Below, piece after piece: positions 10,580 through 19,359 of a stretch of DNA of 64,000 nt (the first letter of the stretch is position 1; each line of letters opens with the position of its first letter). The DNA is from Durusdinium trenchii (Eukaryota; Sar; Dinophyceae; Suessiales; Symbiodiniaceae). The DNA is taken from the NCBI GenBank assembly GCA_963970005.1, contig CAXAMN010025250.1, positions 1,323,164-1,387,163 of the forward strand. Direction: 5' to 3'. The position numbers and the translations under genes were made by a program. The notes beneath the pieces were generated by a model. The model saw only the letters and a list, made by a program, of their open reading frames with translations. It was not told the origin of the DNA and searched no databases.

Positions 10580-10825
10580 AAAGCCCATGACCGGGACCAT
10601 GGTTCTACAACATATGAGTGGATCCTTTTTGGTTGGACACATGAATAGGTCCTGGCTATCATCTTGTTTCCACGCCTCACTGCTGTGGAAGCAGTTTGGC
10701 CATCGGGTAGCAGAACTGATCTCATCGAGGTTGCCAAGTTCACAACGCTCCACGAGGAGCACACCGGCGCAAGCCATGCTATCAGCTCCCCAAACCGCCC
10801 CTCCAAGATCAAAAGTAGGGCCAAC
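10580..10825 (-). CDS. Methyltransferase-like domain, second half (motif IV-like PVCSSWS)
   Basis: The exon starts at 10825 after a TAAG acceptor and reads LALLLILEGRFGELIAWLAP and then VCSSWSVVNLATSMRS. Joined to the exon ending at 10951, it keeps frame (GAG GCT GG + G TTG GCC). The block after a hydrophobic strand resembles C5-cytosine methyltransferase motif IV, whose usual Pro-Cys-Gln is here Val-Cys-Ser-Ser, so a catalytic Cys is present but its context is altered. Whether it is enzymatically active is unknown. The 3' end of the exon is uncertain. Confidence 0.55.
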
Positions 10826-10950
10826 CTTATGCAGCAAGCACCACTGATACCCCCAAAAAACAAGAAAAGCACCAGTAACAGATCCATTGGGTGGCCACAT
10901 AACTTCCCCAATAGAAAACCAGGAAGGGTTTAGTGGCAAGGGACATGAAC
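10826..10950 (-). other. Intron splitting the methyltransferase-like domain
   Basis: The 125-base intron starts with GTTCATG at 10950 (minus strand) and ends in ATAAG at 10826. Removing it fuses GEAG to LALLL in frame, and both sides match one continuous domain. This is the best-supported intron of the minus-strand gene. Confidence 0.6.
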
Positions 10951-11339
10951 CCAGCCTCCCCATTGAAGTCAAAACAGGAACGGCGTTGCATCCCTGAATG
11001 GGTGGACATTCCGGTTGGTTGGTCCCAGAGAATTTCATGCGCTCGGCTGTTGTGGCCCATCCAATTGGCCAGGGTCGAAAGCCTGGCGCGGCCTGCGAAG
11101 AATTCCACAAAGGCCAACGGTTCATTGTTGGGATCGAGTGGAGGCATCACCATGCCCACCCAAGAGGCCAGGAGGACCAGGTACACAAAAGCCTTGCAAA
11201 ATGGTAGGTGGTACAAAACTTCAAGTGTTCCAAGTGCATTAACGGAATATGAAACCAAATTGATCCAGAGTACTGGCGGTGCTTTGAGGGCCAACAACCT
11301 CCTCAATGCCAGCTCCAGTTTCTCCGGCGAAAGCTTCAT
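10951..11339 (-). CDS. Methyltransferase-like domain, first half (motif I-like FVEFFAGRA)
   Basis: The frame contains PLAFVEFFAGRARLSTLANW, then MGHNSRAHEILWDQP and SCFDFNGEAG. FVEFFAGRARL resembles the cofactor-binding motif I of C5-cytosine methyltransferases (an FxGxGx strand-loop). The first Met (11339) opens onto LSPEKLELALRRLLALKAPP, which may be a real helix or may be split by an intron near 11250. The domain is well known in repeated dinoflagellate proteins. Its substrate is unknown. Confidence 0.5.
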
Positions 11340-11575
11340 GATGACTTTAGGGAGCCAATGTAGAAGCTAGGAATCAAGCTTTGAACCGGATGGCGCTGGT
11401 CAGATTGTTAGTGTGCATGCAATTACAGGCTGCTTACCCTCACACCACCAGATCCCACCCAAGTTTAGGGGTCATTGGATCAAACAGGGAAGGTCCACCC
11501 TGCAGTTGGCCATGCTTTGCCAACACCAATTGTCCCCGACGAAGGATTGGCATCCTGGAGCAGGAAAGAACAGAT

Positions 11576-11740
11576 TCAGTCAAGGCCTTGCCTTGCAACC
11601 ACCTCCGTATTTTTGAAGACTGGGAAAGAATCTGACACAGTTGCGTCGTCAAAGTCTTGTTCTCGACTTTGCATCGGTCCTTGCATGTTTGGCATGTGCT
11701 TCAGCAGCACGCACCTGGCGGGGCGGTTGCGAGAGCTTGA
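11576..11740 (-). CDS. Possible exon (REQDFDDATVSDSFPVF)
   Basis: The frame includes LLKHMPNMQGPMQSREQDFD and then DATVSDSFPVFKNTEVV. It sits in the right orientation and place between the WWKLVMPAMRS exon and the methyltransferase-like exons. The boundaries are not resolved. Confidence 0.3.
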   Translation of the reverse strand, partial: SSSRNRPARCVLLKHMPNMQGPMQSREQDFDDATVSDSFPVFKNTEVVARQGLD

Positions 11741-12112
11741 AGGGCTAGCGGAAAAATGCACACTTGAAACGAATGCAATCCCACAGCCATCACTCAGTTT
11801 TCACTGTTGCAGAGGCTTCATCAAGAAGACTTCGAGATCAAGAAAGATCGCAGGCGGCCGGATTTGGGATGGCTGGCTCGCCTCTCTCATTTGAAGGCCA
11901 TTTCAGCCTACTCAAAATCCAAAATTAGCAGGCTAGATGCTTGAACAGCTACCCAAGCAGGGTTGCATCATACACACTCCCCCGCACGCTAACTAAGCAT
12001 GTTCAGTGTGAAAGATCCTTCCCGCTTGGCGCCAAGACCCCCATCAGCTGCTTCAATGGTCAACAGTCAAGTGCCTTCAAGCTCTTGCCTCAACATTCCA
12101 GGGCCGTTGCAG

Positions 12113-12138
12113 ACACACACACACACACACACACACAC
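12113..12138. repeat. (AC)n microsatellite
   Basis: About 13 uninterrupted AC units, inside an intron of the minus-strand gene. Confidence 0.9.
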
Positions 12139-12272
12139 TCTGACCAGTTTTCAAAGGTTTTAAACACCCAGTCCGAATCCACCAAACAAACAAAAGTAAA
12201 AACTTCAAAAGATGTAAGTCAAATACAGGCTGGCCACTCACACACTCTCCCTTCAGAAACTGGTCAACATAC

Positions 12273-12355
12273 CCTTGTGCGATTTTGTAGTAGCCAGCAT
12301 AGGTATCCGCATCCGAGGAGCGCATGGCAGGCATCACAAGCTTCCACCACTCATC
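12273..12355 (-). CDS. Exon DEWWKLVMPAMRSSDADTYA
   Basis: The exon begins after the acceptor CCCTAG at 12356 and ends at a GTATGT donor. The frame reads DEWWKLVMPAMRSSDADTYA and then GYYKIAQG. It joins the preceding exon (ending SSFQ) in phase. A W-W-K block of this kind is common in the repeated Symbiodinium family. Confidence 0.55.
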
Positions 12356-12429
12356 CTAGGGTCATTTGAACAAAGGTTTTGAACCAGTGCAGAGTACCAG
12401 GCCTTTAAACATGTTGAGGAACACAGGTC

Positions 12430-13162
12430 CTGGAAAGAGCTTTGCCGTTCCAAACGTGCAGCAATTGAGGCTTCCCATGCATCCTTCAAAGCCTGAAACT
12501 GGGCTTGGGCTTTGGGGTCATGGTGGGGAGGATAGCGCCTGGCAAAGGTTTGAGCTTCACCTTTGCGCTTCCTTGAGGGTTCATCATTCGGCGAAGAAGC
12601 CTTGGCTGGGCTTTCAGCCTTCTGCGCCTTTGCCTTCGCTCGACCCTTGGCCTTTGCCTTGGGTTGAGTCTTAGCCTTTGCCTTGGCTCGAGCCTTAGCC
12701 TTGGCCTTGGCACGAGCCTTAGCTCGAGCCTTAGCTTTGGCCTTTGCTTTTGCCTTCGCCTGGCCTCGGCCTCGGCCTTTAGGTTTTTTCTTGGCCGCGG
12801 CTTCACCATCATTTTCCGACTCACCCTCTCCCTCACCAGTCCGGAATTCTGCCGTCAGCTGCTCCTTGCGCTGAATCACTTTCACTGGCTCATTCATGAG
12901 CATCAAGGCATCCGCATCAGAAGGTCGGGAAGTCTGAGCACCTTGTGCCTCTTCACCCACCTTGGGTGGCCCCACTGGAGCAGCAGGGACCTTGCCCCCT
13001 GTAGCCTCCGCCTGGTCAGCATCACACTTCTCGCCAGGCTTCTCTCCAGGCTCCGAAGCCCGTGCGCTGGTGGCCATAGTGCTGCCTGCAATCTCTCGCT
13101 GCTTCAAGGGTGGCATCTCCTTGCCGTCAACAGGGTCAACTGGAGTCTCACGGATGTCCTGG
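12430..13162 (-). CDS. Exon with histone-tail-like Lys/Ala/Arg repeats and FARRYPPHH block
   Basis: The frame starts after a TTCCAG acceptor with DIRETPVDPVDGKEMPPLKQ, runs through an Ala/Pro/Gly linker and an acidic patch (GEGEGESENDGEAAAKKK), then about 60 residues of alternating Lys-Ala/Arg-Ala dipeptides, and ends in AQTFARRYPPHH and a helix to SSFQ. The KA repeat resembles dinoflagellate or bacterial histone-like tails and suggests DNA binding or nuclear retention. The intron that follows (12356-12429) appears to start with GA, a rare dinoflagellate donor. Confidence 0.55.
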
Positions 13163-13336
13163 AACTATGATAGAACTCTAGCCCAGGAGTGCCAAGAGTA
13201 CTTTCAAGACTTTAATTGACGCTTCTTAGGTGCTTCAAAAATTTGGAGTTTTTTTACAGTAGCTACCAACACTTTCCAAGGATTGACTCTTGAATAAAAA
13301 ACTAGCACAATGCCGAATGCCATACAAGATACTTGG

Positions 13337-13523
13337 GGGGGCTTCTCATCATCGCTGAGCACAACCAGGTCTTGGCAGGAAGCATGTCGCATGAGCGAAA
13401 AATCCACGGACGCAGCATCCATGGGCAAGGTGTCCACGTTGTCATGGCAAGCGCCAGCCACAACAGGGGTCTCCTTAAAGGTCTTGTCCTCTCTGCCCGC
13501 CCGACGCTGGTCCATCAAGCACC
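13337..13523 (-). CDS. Exon with SCQDLVVLSDDEKPP
   Basis: The frame includes NVDTLPMDAASVDFSLMRHA and SCQDLVVLSDDEKPPQ, then a GTATCTTG donor. A short hydrophobic run (VVL) followed by Ser-Asp-Asp-Glu resembles a SUMO-interaction motif; that is only a resemblance. Confidence 0.45.
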
Positions 13524-13789
13524 TTCAAAGTTTAAGATGCAAACACATAGCCAAATTTCAAAAACCAATCGAAGTGGAGAGCTGGGAACGATGCAAGAAA
13601 TGCTCCCCCCACATTTCTTGCATCATGGCCCCACCAAATGAACACAGATTTGGGGCCAGCATGTCTTGTGCCCAAGATGAAAATTGCCAGGCTTGGGCTT
13701 GAAAGCGCTACTTTATGGTAGCGACCTCTTTTAAACAGTTTGGACACCACAAGAATCAAAAAAGAACAGATGAAGATTATGTCAGACCA

Positions 13790-14332
13790 ATTTCAAGAAG
13801 ACCCCGCCTGACCATGTTGGCCCTGGCCCGTACTTGTTCCAGCTCACGCTTCTTGTCTTCAAAATCATTTGGCATAGGCTCACTTGGGGCAGGCTCCTGG
13901 GGAACCACCACATCCGATGTAGGAGGCTCTGTAGGGGGATCCACCAGCATCTCCACCATTTGGGAATCCTCCTCAACTTGCATCACTTGGGAATCCTCTA
14001 CAACCTCCACTTGAGATCCCCCAAAGAAGTCCACCACTTGAGAATCTTCAACGTCTTCAACGGGCATAGGTCCTGAGTGAAGCGCATCGGGCAAACCCGC
14101 AGCCTCAGGAGCAGGTGCCTCCATAGGCTCATGTTCTCCATCATCATCACTTTCAATCACATCACTGTCAGTGGCACCCCCTTCATCATCCTCCATTCCG
14201 GGTGGAACTGGTGGAGCAGGAGCAGGGGCAGGGGCTGGTGGTGCCGCTGGACCTCCCCAGGACCCATCGAAGATTGCCCACAAGTCCAGCAAAGCAGGCG
14301 CCTGGGAAGCCGCAGTTGTGGGGGAGCAACCC
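13790..14332 (-). CDS. Acidic, Pro-rich exon with EDSQ repeats
   Basis: After a poly-pyrimidine tract and CAG at about 14333, the frame reads SPTTAASQAPALLDLWAIFD, a Pro/Ala-rich linker, an acidic stretch (MEDDEGGATDSDVIESDDDG), four to five spaced E-D-S-Q motifs, and a terminal helix KKRELEQVRARANMVRRGLL. It is low-complexity and probably unstructured except for the last helix. Confidence 0.5.
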
Positions 14333-14642
14333 TGAAAAAAAAAACATAAGCAAATAACAACCACTTCAGTGTTGGGGTGGGACTTTTCTTGTTTGCTGAA
14401 TATGGCCGAAAGGCTCTTGGCGCAGCCGCACCAGACAGCCACCTCCGGACCGCATAGCTGAAGAGCCTTTTGATGCCCCAACTGTCACAAGCAACTGATC
14501 CAGCATTCTCAGGAAGGTTTGACATTTTCCTCCACCCTACAACCTGCACAGGGGCAGAATCGTAGAATCTAGCACCCCAAACTAATCTACAGTAGTATTC
14601 ATGCTGTTGCCAAATTTGGAAACATGTTTTCTCCTTCCCCAA

Positions 14643-14935
14643 CCTGGTCCCTCAAGTCGTTGATTGGGATGGTTTGTGCGAGGTTGCGCTGAGCGACCCA
14701 CCATCTTGCTGCATGTTCCACAACTCGGATGTTCAGGACCAGCGCCTTTTGGGACGCATGACCTATGGTTTCAGGAGTAGGCCAAGTGGTCAACGCGGCA
14801 TCTTGACGGGAGGCAGCTCGAATTGCTGCATCATTCTCCCATCTTTCCGCAAGTGTGAGGGGAGTGGCATTCTCACCCGCCATTCGCCAAAGACCAAGAG
14901 GTTCACCTATTTCAGTATCACTTGACTTGAGAAAA
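14643..14935 (-). CDS. N-terminal exon candidate, Trp/Ala-rich
   Basis: The frame reads SDTEIGEPLGLWRMAGENAT, then TLAERWENDAAIRAASRQDA and AARWWVAQRNLAQTIPINDL, and ends in RDQ at a CCAG/GTTGGG donor. It has the helical character of a folded domain. The true start of the gene may lie further upstream. Confidence 0.45.
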
Positions 14936-15432
14936 ACAATGGCTGCCACTCTCCAACTGTGAGTGCCCACATCCCAACAAAGGTTCAAGTCTCAACCGGG
15001 TTGCACTCAATGCCAAACACGCCAGGGGCACCTCCTCGCCAGGCACCCATCTTCTCCGCTGGCGACCATCCCAGCGAGCACAAATGAAAAAGTTGAGAGA
15101 GCATCAGAATTGGTGGGCTGGAGGGAATGAGACATGGTTAAGGGATGTCCAGGGATTTGTAGGGGTTGATACCTCAGTTTAGATTAAACAAGCTTTTGAT
15201 TAGAGCCAGCCTTGGATTGGCAACAGCTTCCAACATTCACCATCATTGCCCAACAGTTACAAAGTGAAGAAACGCTCACAAGCAATAATTATCGTCACTT
15301 CCCTAAAAAAGCAATCTTTTCTCAAAGAGCATAAATTTTGCAGGTTTGGGAAGACCCAGGTATGTACATATTTACTGCCTTTGGGCTGGTTTATGTAATA
15401 ATGGCTTCTTCCCCTATACTCCAACAGCCGTC

Positions 15433-15533
15433 GCATGTGGTCCAGCGCTTCATCGAGGCTTCTGAGCAAAAACCTGGAGGATTTGGCCTTGGATGCCGTC
15501 GACCGGCTGCTGAAGGAGAGCTGCACGAGAGGT
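15433..15533 (+). CDS. Possible helicase exon (SASSRLLSKNLEDLALDAVD)
   Basis: After CAACAG, the plus frame reads RRMWSSASSRLLSKNLEDLA and then LDAVDRLLKES, before AGAG/GTTTCTGG. The pattern S-A-S followed by a long helix resembles the segment just after the DEAH box in RTEL1-type helicases, and the exon lies upstream of the recognised helicase exons. The minus strand of the same stretch is also open (LLRSLDEALDHMRRLLEY) with an acceptor-like CCCCAG, so the strand is not settled. Confidence 0.35.
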
Positions 15534-15534
15534 T

Positions 15535-16700
15535 TCTGGGGGGTTGATTTGCGCAGATGAGTGATGTTTAGGAGATTTGGCTCATTTTGGATGCCTTTTC
15601 ACCCCACAATGCTATGCATGTGCTACCGTAGAATCATAGACCTACAGACACCTTCCAGACAAACACACATATGGTAATATACACACATGTACCACACAAA
15701 GTCATGCAGGTCATGTTTGCTTGCACCGAGTGTTTCCACAAACCCAGACTGCAAACAGTATATCGAAGGCTCAGCTGTCCGAGCAACCTTCTCCAAGCGC
15801 CACTCGGAACCGGAGTCGAGGATGGGAGATCTGACAGTTCGGTGTTTTCGACCCTTCTTGCGTTCGCCTTCCGCAGACTACGACGGAATCATAGAATTCA
15901 ATGACCACTGCTGATGGACTTCATATATATATATATACACAACAATATATATATGGAGTTCATATATATATATATATTTGCATGTGAGGTTATCGTCGTC
16001 GCTAGTCCACTTTCAGGGTCGAAGTTGGTTTTTGTCACAGGAATGTCGAAAGAAGTAAAACAATGCAAGTCAAATGGATCATGGATTATGTCCACTGACC
16101 CTGCATCATTCATATATTGTGACCCTTGGGAGTATGTTTCATCTCCCCCATTCTTCCCCCAACAGAAACGCCAGCGCTTTCTGGAACCACTTGCTAAGGT
16201 CCCAAGGTGAAGTTTGATCCCAGGTTGGAGGACTCACCAGCCCCAGAATGACTTCTTTCGGCTGTGTCTTTCGTATCGCCCCCGATAGAGCGAGCAGAGC
16301 GCAGGCATGCGGCTTGCTGGGTGTGGGCTCCACCCCCGAAAGACCACCGGTCTGGAGGAAAAAAGCAAAATAGACCGCGACCCATTGGTGCGTTCCCTTT
16401 GGCAAAACCCCTTGGGCGAAATCTTGTGAAATGTGAATGGCATTGCCACGAGACATGAAATCTTGATCCGCGATGCGCATGCACTTGAGTGTTGCGGGAG
16501 CACAAGGCTGTAAAAGTAGCCGCACATGTCGCAGGCCCAGGCCATGCAGTGACCTTTTTGCTAAAGAACCATCCCGAGCTCGGCGCCGGCCGCGATGTGC
16601 TGGCTTTGGTCGACTCACTTTGACGACTGGTTCACGGATGTCCGAGCCCATATCGAAAGAGCATCAAACTGTTCACAGCTGAAAACCAGAACGAGGGACA
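15535..16700. other. Spacer with AT repeats and unrecognised ORFs
   Basis: Contains (TA)n tracts around 15924-15980. Overlapping ORFs occur on both strands around 16139-16680. The longest (minus, about 170 codons) shows no motif, and the frames shadow each other in GC-rich DNA, so I do not call a gene. Confidence 0.4.
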
Positions 16701-16885
16701 GCAGACGGACAGCAGAACAATGCAGAACATGCTGTGTTTTGACATGGCTTGTCCCCTTGTGTCACTCCTCACCATCGAACGGCCCACGCTGAAGTCGCCG
16801 AACTCGCCGAACTCAGAATGTTCGGCGGTGGGTTGGTTGCTATTCCTGGCTGCTTGCTCTAGAATAGCTCTGTCCTCTCCTGCCG

Positions 16886-16931
16886 AGGCTGATGCTGATG
16901 ACGCCGAGCTTCTCAATGTGCTGGAGACGGG
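16886..16931 (+). CDS. Possible small helicase exon (ADADDAELLNVLET)
   Basis: A CCGAG acceptor is followed by ADADDAELLNVLET, with a GA-type donor-like GACGG/GAATG. The AG/G acceptor style matches the helicase exons downstream, and the position fits the linker before the arch region. The evidence is weak. Confidence 0.25.
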
Positions 16932-17441
16932 AATGTCATGGAACTGGCACGTGGTCCAAGTGTCTTTGCATCAGAACATGTTCATTCGATTTGGATCGAT
17001 TTGGGATCTATGTTGGCGCGTCTCCTTTAGCTTTCTTTGTGAAGTGTTGGGTCTTCACAAAGTGCCCGAAGCATTGATGGAGAGTAAGCTTTTGTCTATC
17101 ACAGTTGCTAAGACAGCTACTACTTCAAAAAGCCAGGGGTTCCTGTGGCAGGTCGCACTTTCTTGCTGCTCTAATGACCTCTTCAGGATCCCTTCCGCGG
17201 GTGCCAAAGTTGCTTGAATCCCAAACCAGTCTTGTTCCCCCCTACAAAGTTACTTATGGGTTTTAAATTTTAATTTGGTTTTAGCCCGCAAAACTCGGTA
17301 GACTCCTTTTCTCTACGGCTTTGGAAGATAGCTGGTCACTTTGCTAAGAGCCTTGTTTGCAATCCAAATGAAGTCCGCCAATGCCTTGCCAATGCCAATG
17401 GGATCAGCCAGACCACTCACCATCACTCACCCATTGGCCGG

Positions 17442-17532
17442 AGGAGAAGCTACGGGAGCTGATTTTCAAGCTCCGTTTGGCCTCTCAGCATCCAGCGCCT
17501 TGGCCTTTGGGTGGTTCCATCCAGCAGATGCA
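17442..17532 (+). CDS. Possible helicase exon (WPEEKLRELIFKLRLAS)
   Basis: The plus frame reads HWPEEKLRELIFKLRLASQH and then PAPWPLGG. A helix of this type (KLxxLLxxL) occurs in RTEL1-like proteins between the DEAH box and motif III, so the order is right. Another frame is also open here. Confidence 0.3.
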
Positions 17533-17534
17533 GA

Positions 17535-19185
17535 TGTATATATAATATACAGTATACATAATATGTGCATTATTGTGTTTTGTTTGATTTTTTTTTGTAT
17601 TGTGTGTTTGTGCAGTTGATGTTTGATGTAACATGTTTATTTGTTCTGATTGATTTGTCAACAAACAGCAGTAAAGCTAAGACTATAAAATAGCAGCCAT
17701 CGCCAAACCGAAAGCCTTTTCACATGACAGGTGGTGACAGGGCCTCTCAAACCGAATGCTCCTGGGGGTAACAAAGAGTTGTCATTGTGTCTAACAAGAC
17801 AGGCACCAGCTGGTAAAGAAAGTCCTGATGTTCCATAGATGTCATTGATGTGTTGCCATTTATGTGACAGAGAAGACACAATTAGTCCCTGAACAAGGGT
17901 GAATAGGGCTATATATAGTGGGTCTATATACTATGTTTGATGTTTTCTTGGAGAAGAAACCAAATAGTAGAAAGACTAGAATGGCTAGAAGATCATGGTC
18001 ATGGTCTTCAATCCCAATATTGTTTTTCTTTTTGTGAGATGCTCCCTGGACCACAAATAGATCTTCTGTAGGACTCAGGAGGTGTGAAAAGAAAGGTGCA
18101 AAACGAAAAGCCCACCTGCTTGCCGTCCTTTGGTGATGGTCCGTTGGTCTGTCCTACCTTTGTCAAGCTGCATAGTCCCCCACTGCGGCCGAGGACTCCT
18201 ATGTCGTGGGCATTTCAAGTTCCAGTCACGGTGGTGTCGAGCAGCGGCTTTCTGTTTGGCTGATGTCGCCAGGAGCTGTAAAAAGGGAGAGCGAGAGAAA
18301 TGGAAGCAGCAAAATTTGATGGGACCTTATCCTATATGAAGATACAGGACAGGACCTCCTAATCTTTATTGTTAATTACTTCAGCATGCTTTTGCAACAT
18401 AAGACCGAACGTCCTTTTCATGTGGCATAGGCATAGGATGATATGCACATCTGGCTGACTTGCTCTGTCTAGATGTTCAACGATTAACAATGCCACTGCT
18501 AAATCTTCATCTCTAAACTGCTCGAAACAAAAGACAAACACATGGAATCCAGTGCTTTGCAAAATTCAACAGTAGCCTGAAGGCCACTGCTTATGACTGC
18601 TTATGAGGTCCTTATAAAGAGTGTTATAACGACTACCGTAAGTCCTCAGCGCAACAGCTCCACAGTCACAGTGCGAGGTGGGCGTCTCCGAGCCGTGCGA
18701 TCTTTCATCCATCGTCAGACGAGACTCTCATGGGACTGAAAGAGTTACAGACACTTAACTTACAGTGAGTCTTAGAGTCTCTTACAGTAAGTCATATGAC
18801 ATAATGGACCATCCATGTATACATGGACCCATCCGTGTAAGTAACTATTCCAGTCCCATAGATGCTTTTGGGCTTCCCCAAAAGAAAACACATCACTCAT
18901 GAACTCCCAGTTGCCCACCTCGTTTGGCTTCACGGAGTGTGAAGACTCTGAATGACAGATGTTCAGAACTTGCACCAACGAGGCCCTGCCGGAACATGGC
19001 TGTGACCTCTATGCGTCGTTATGCTCGCACTCATATATGAATTGAATCTCATGTGTTTTTCCCTGTACCCTTTCAAGTCTCATCCTCCATTTCCAAACCA
19101 AAGAACACCACGTCCCCCCAAAAAAGGACTACCCCCAACGAAGAGCCCCAACTCCCACTCACTCCGAACGTCAAAATTGTTTCAA
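17535..19185. other. AT-rich non-coding spacer with a hairpin
   Basis: Low-GC, T-rich sequence with no convincing exon. A minus-strand frame at 18359-18562 is open for 67 codons (LAVALLIVEHLDRASQPDVH) but shows no known motif. A hairpin at about 18730-18862 is listed separately. Confidence 0.4.
18729..18863. repeat. Inverted-repeat element, family D, copy 1
   Basis: ATGGGACTGAAAGAGTTAC at the left pairs with GTAACTATTCCAGTCCCAT at the right. Related ends occur at 56719-56800, a single end at about 25404-25422, and a fragment (ATCCATGTAAGTAACTATT) near 20270. Confidence 0.55.
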
Positions 19186-19189
19186 CGAC

Positions 19190-19359
19190 GAGCCCCCCCC
19201 TACCCCCTTCGGGCCCTCCTCATGAAGCCACACCTCGATCTCCAGCGGGGAGCGGCAGGCGTCCTCTTCGAGACCTTCGCCTCTTTGGCGCACGCGGTGA
19301 TCTTGGCCTCTGGCACCTTGGCTCCCCTGAGTGCCCTGCAGGCGGATGCGGAGAGCAAG
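19190..19359 (+). CDS. Helicase exon 1 seen (motif III, SGTLAPL)
   Basis: The frame reads LRALLMKPHLDLQRGAAGVL and then ETFASLAHAVILASGTLAPL. The 5' edge is uncertain because of a C-run. The 3' edge could be GC at 19342, GA at 19360, or GT at about 19331. All other features match motif III of Rad3-type helicases. Confidence 0.7.

Larger units (their letters stand above)
3848..14935 (-). mobile_element. Long multi-exon minus-strand gene: methyltransferase-like plus transposase-like protein of a probable mobile element
   Basis: At least fifteen minus-strand segments read as exons in one direction, separated by short introns of about 70-300 bases. In coding order they give a Trp-rich start, an acidic Pro-rich part with EDSQ repeats, a KAKAKA/RAKAKA stretch, a split methyltransferase-like domain (FVEFFAGRARL, then LAPVCSSWSVVN), basic and coiled-coil segments, and a 571-codon terminal ORF. 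Several segments resemble highly repeated hypothetical proteins I recall from Symbiodinium genomes. The high copy number of that family, the C5-methyltransferase-like motifs and the DDE-transposase-like last part make a mobile element the best reading. I could not find terminal inverted repeats or a target duplication, and the segments might be more than one gene. Confidence 0.5.

Noticed and set aside
3790-14490. CCCCAACTGTCACA at about 3797 and 14478 as possible element ends
   Set aside because: The match is only ~14 bases, in the same orientation rather than inverted, and does not coincide with gene edges.
15560-15600. Possible dinoflagellate spliced-leader relic (TTTGGCTCATTTTGG)
   Set aside because: It shares only a few bases with the leader consensus. 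No convincing relic was found in the window.
16139-16651. 170-codon minus-strand ORF
   Set aside because: Three other frames are also open here, and no motif or splice context favours it.
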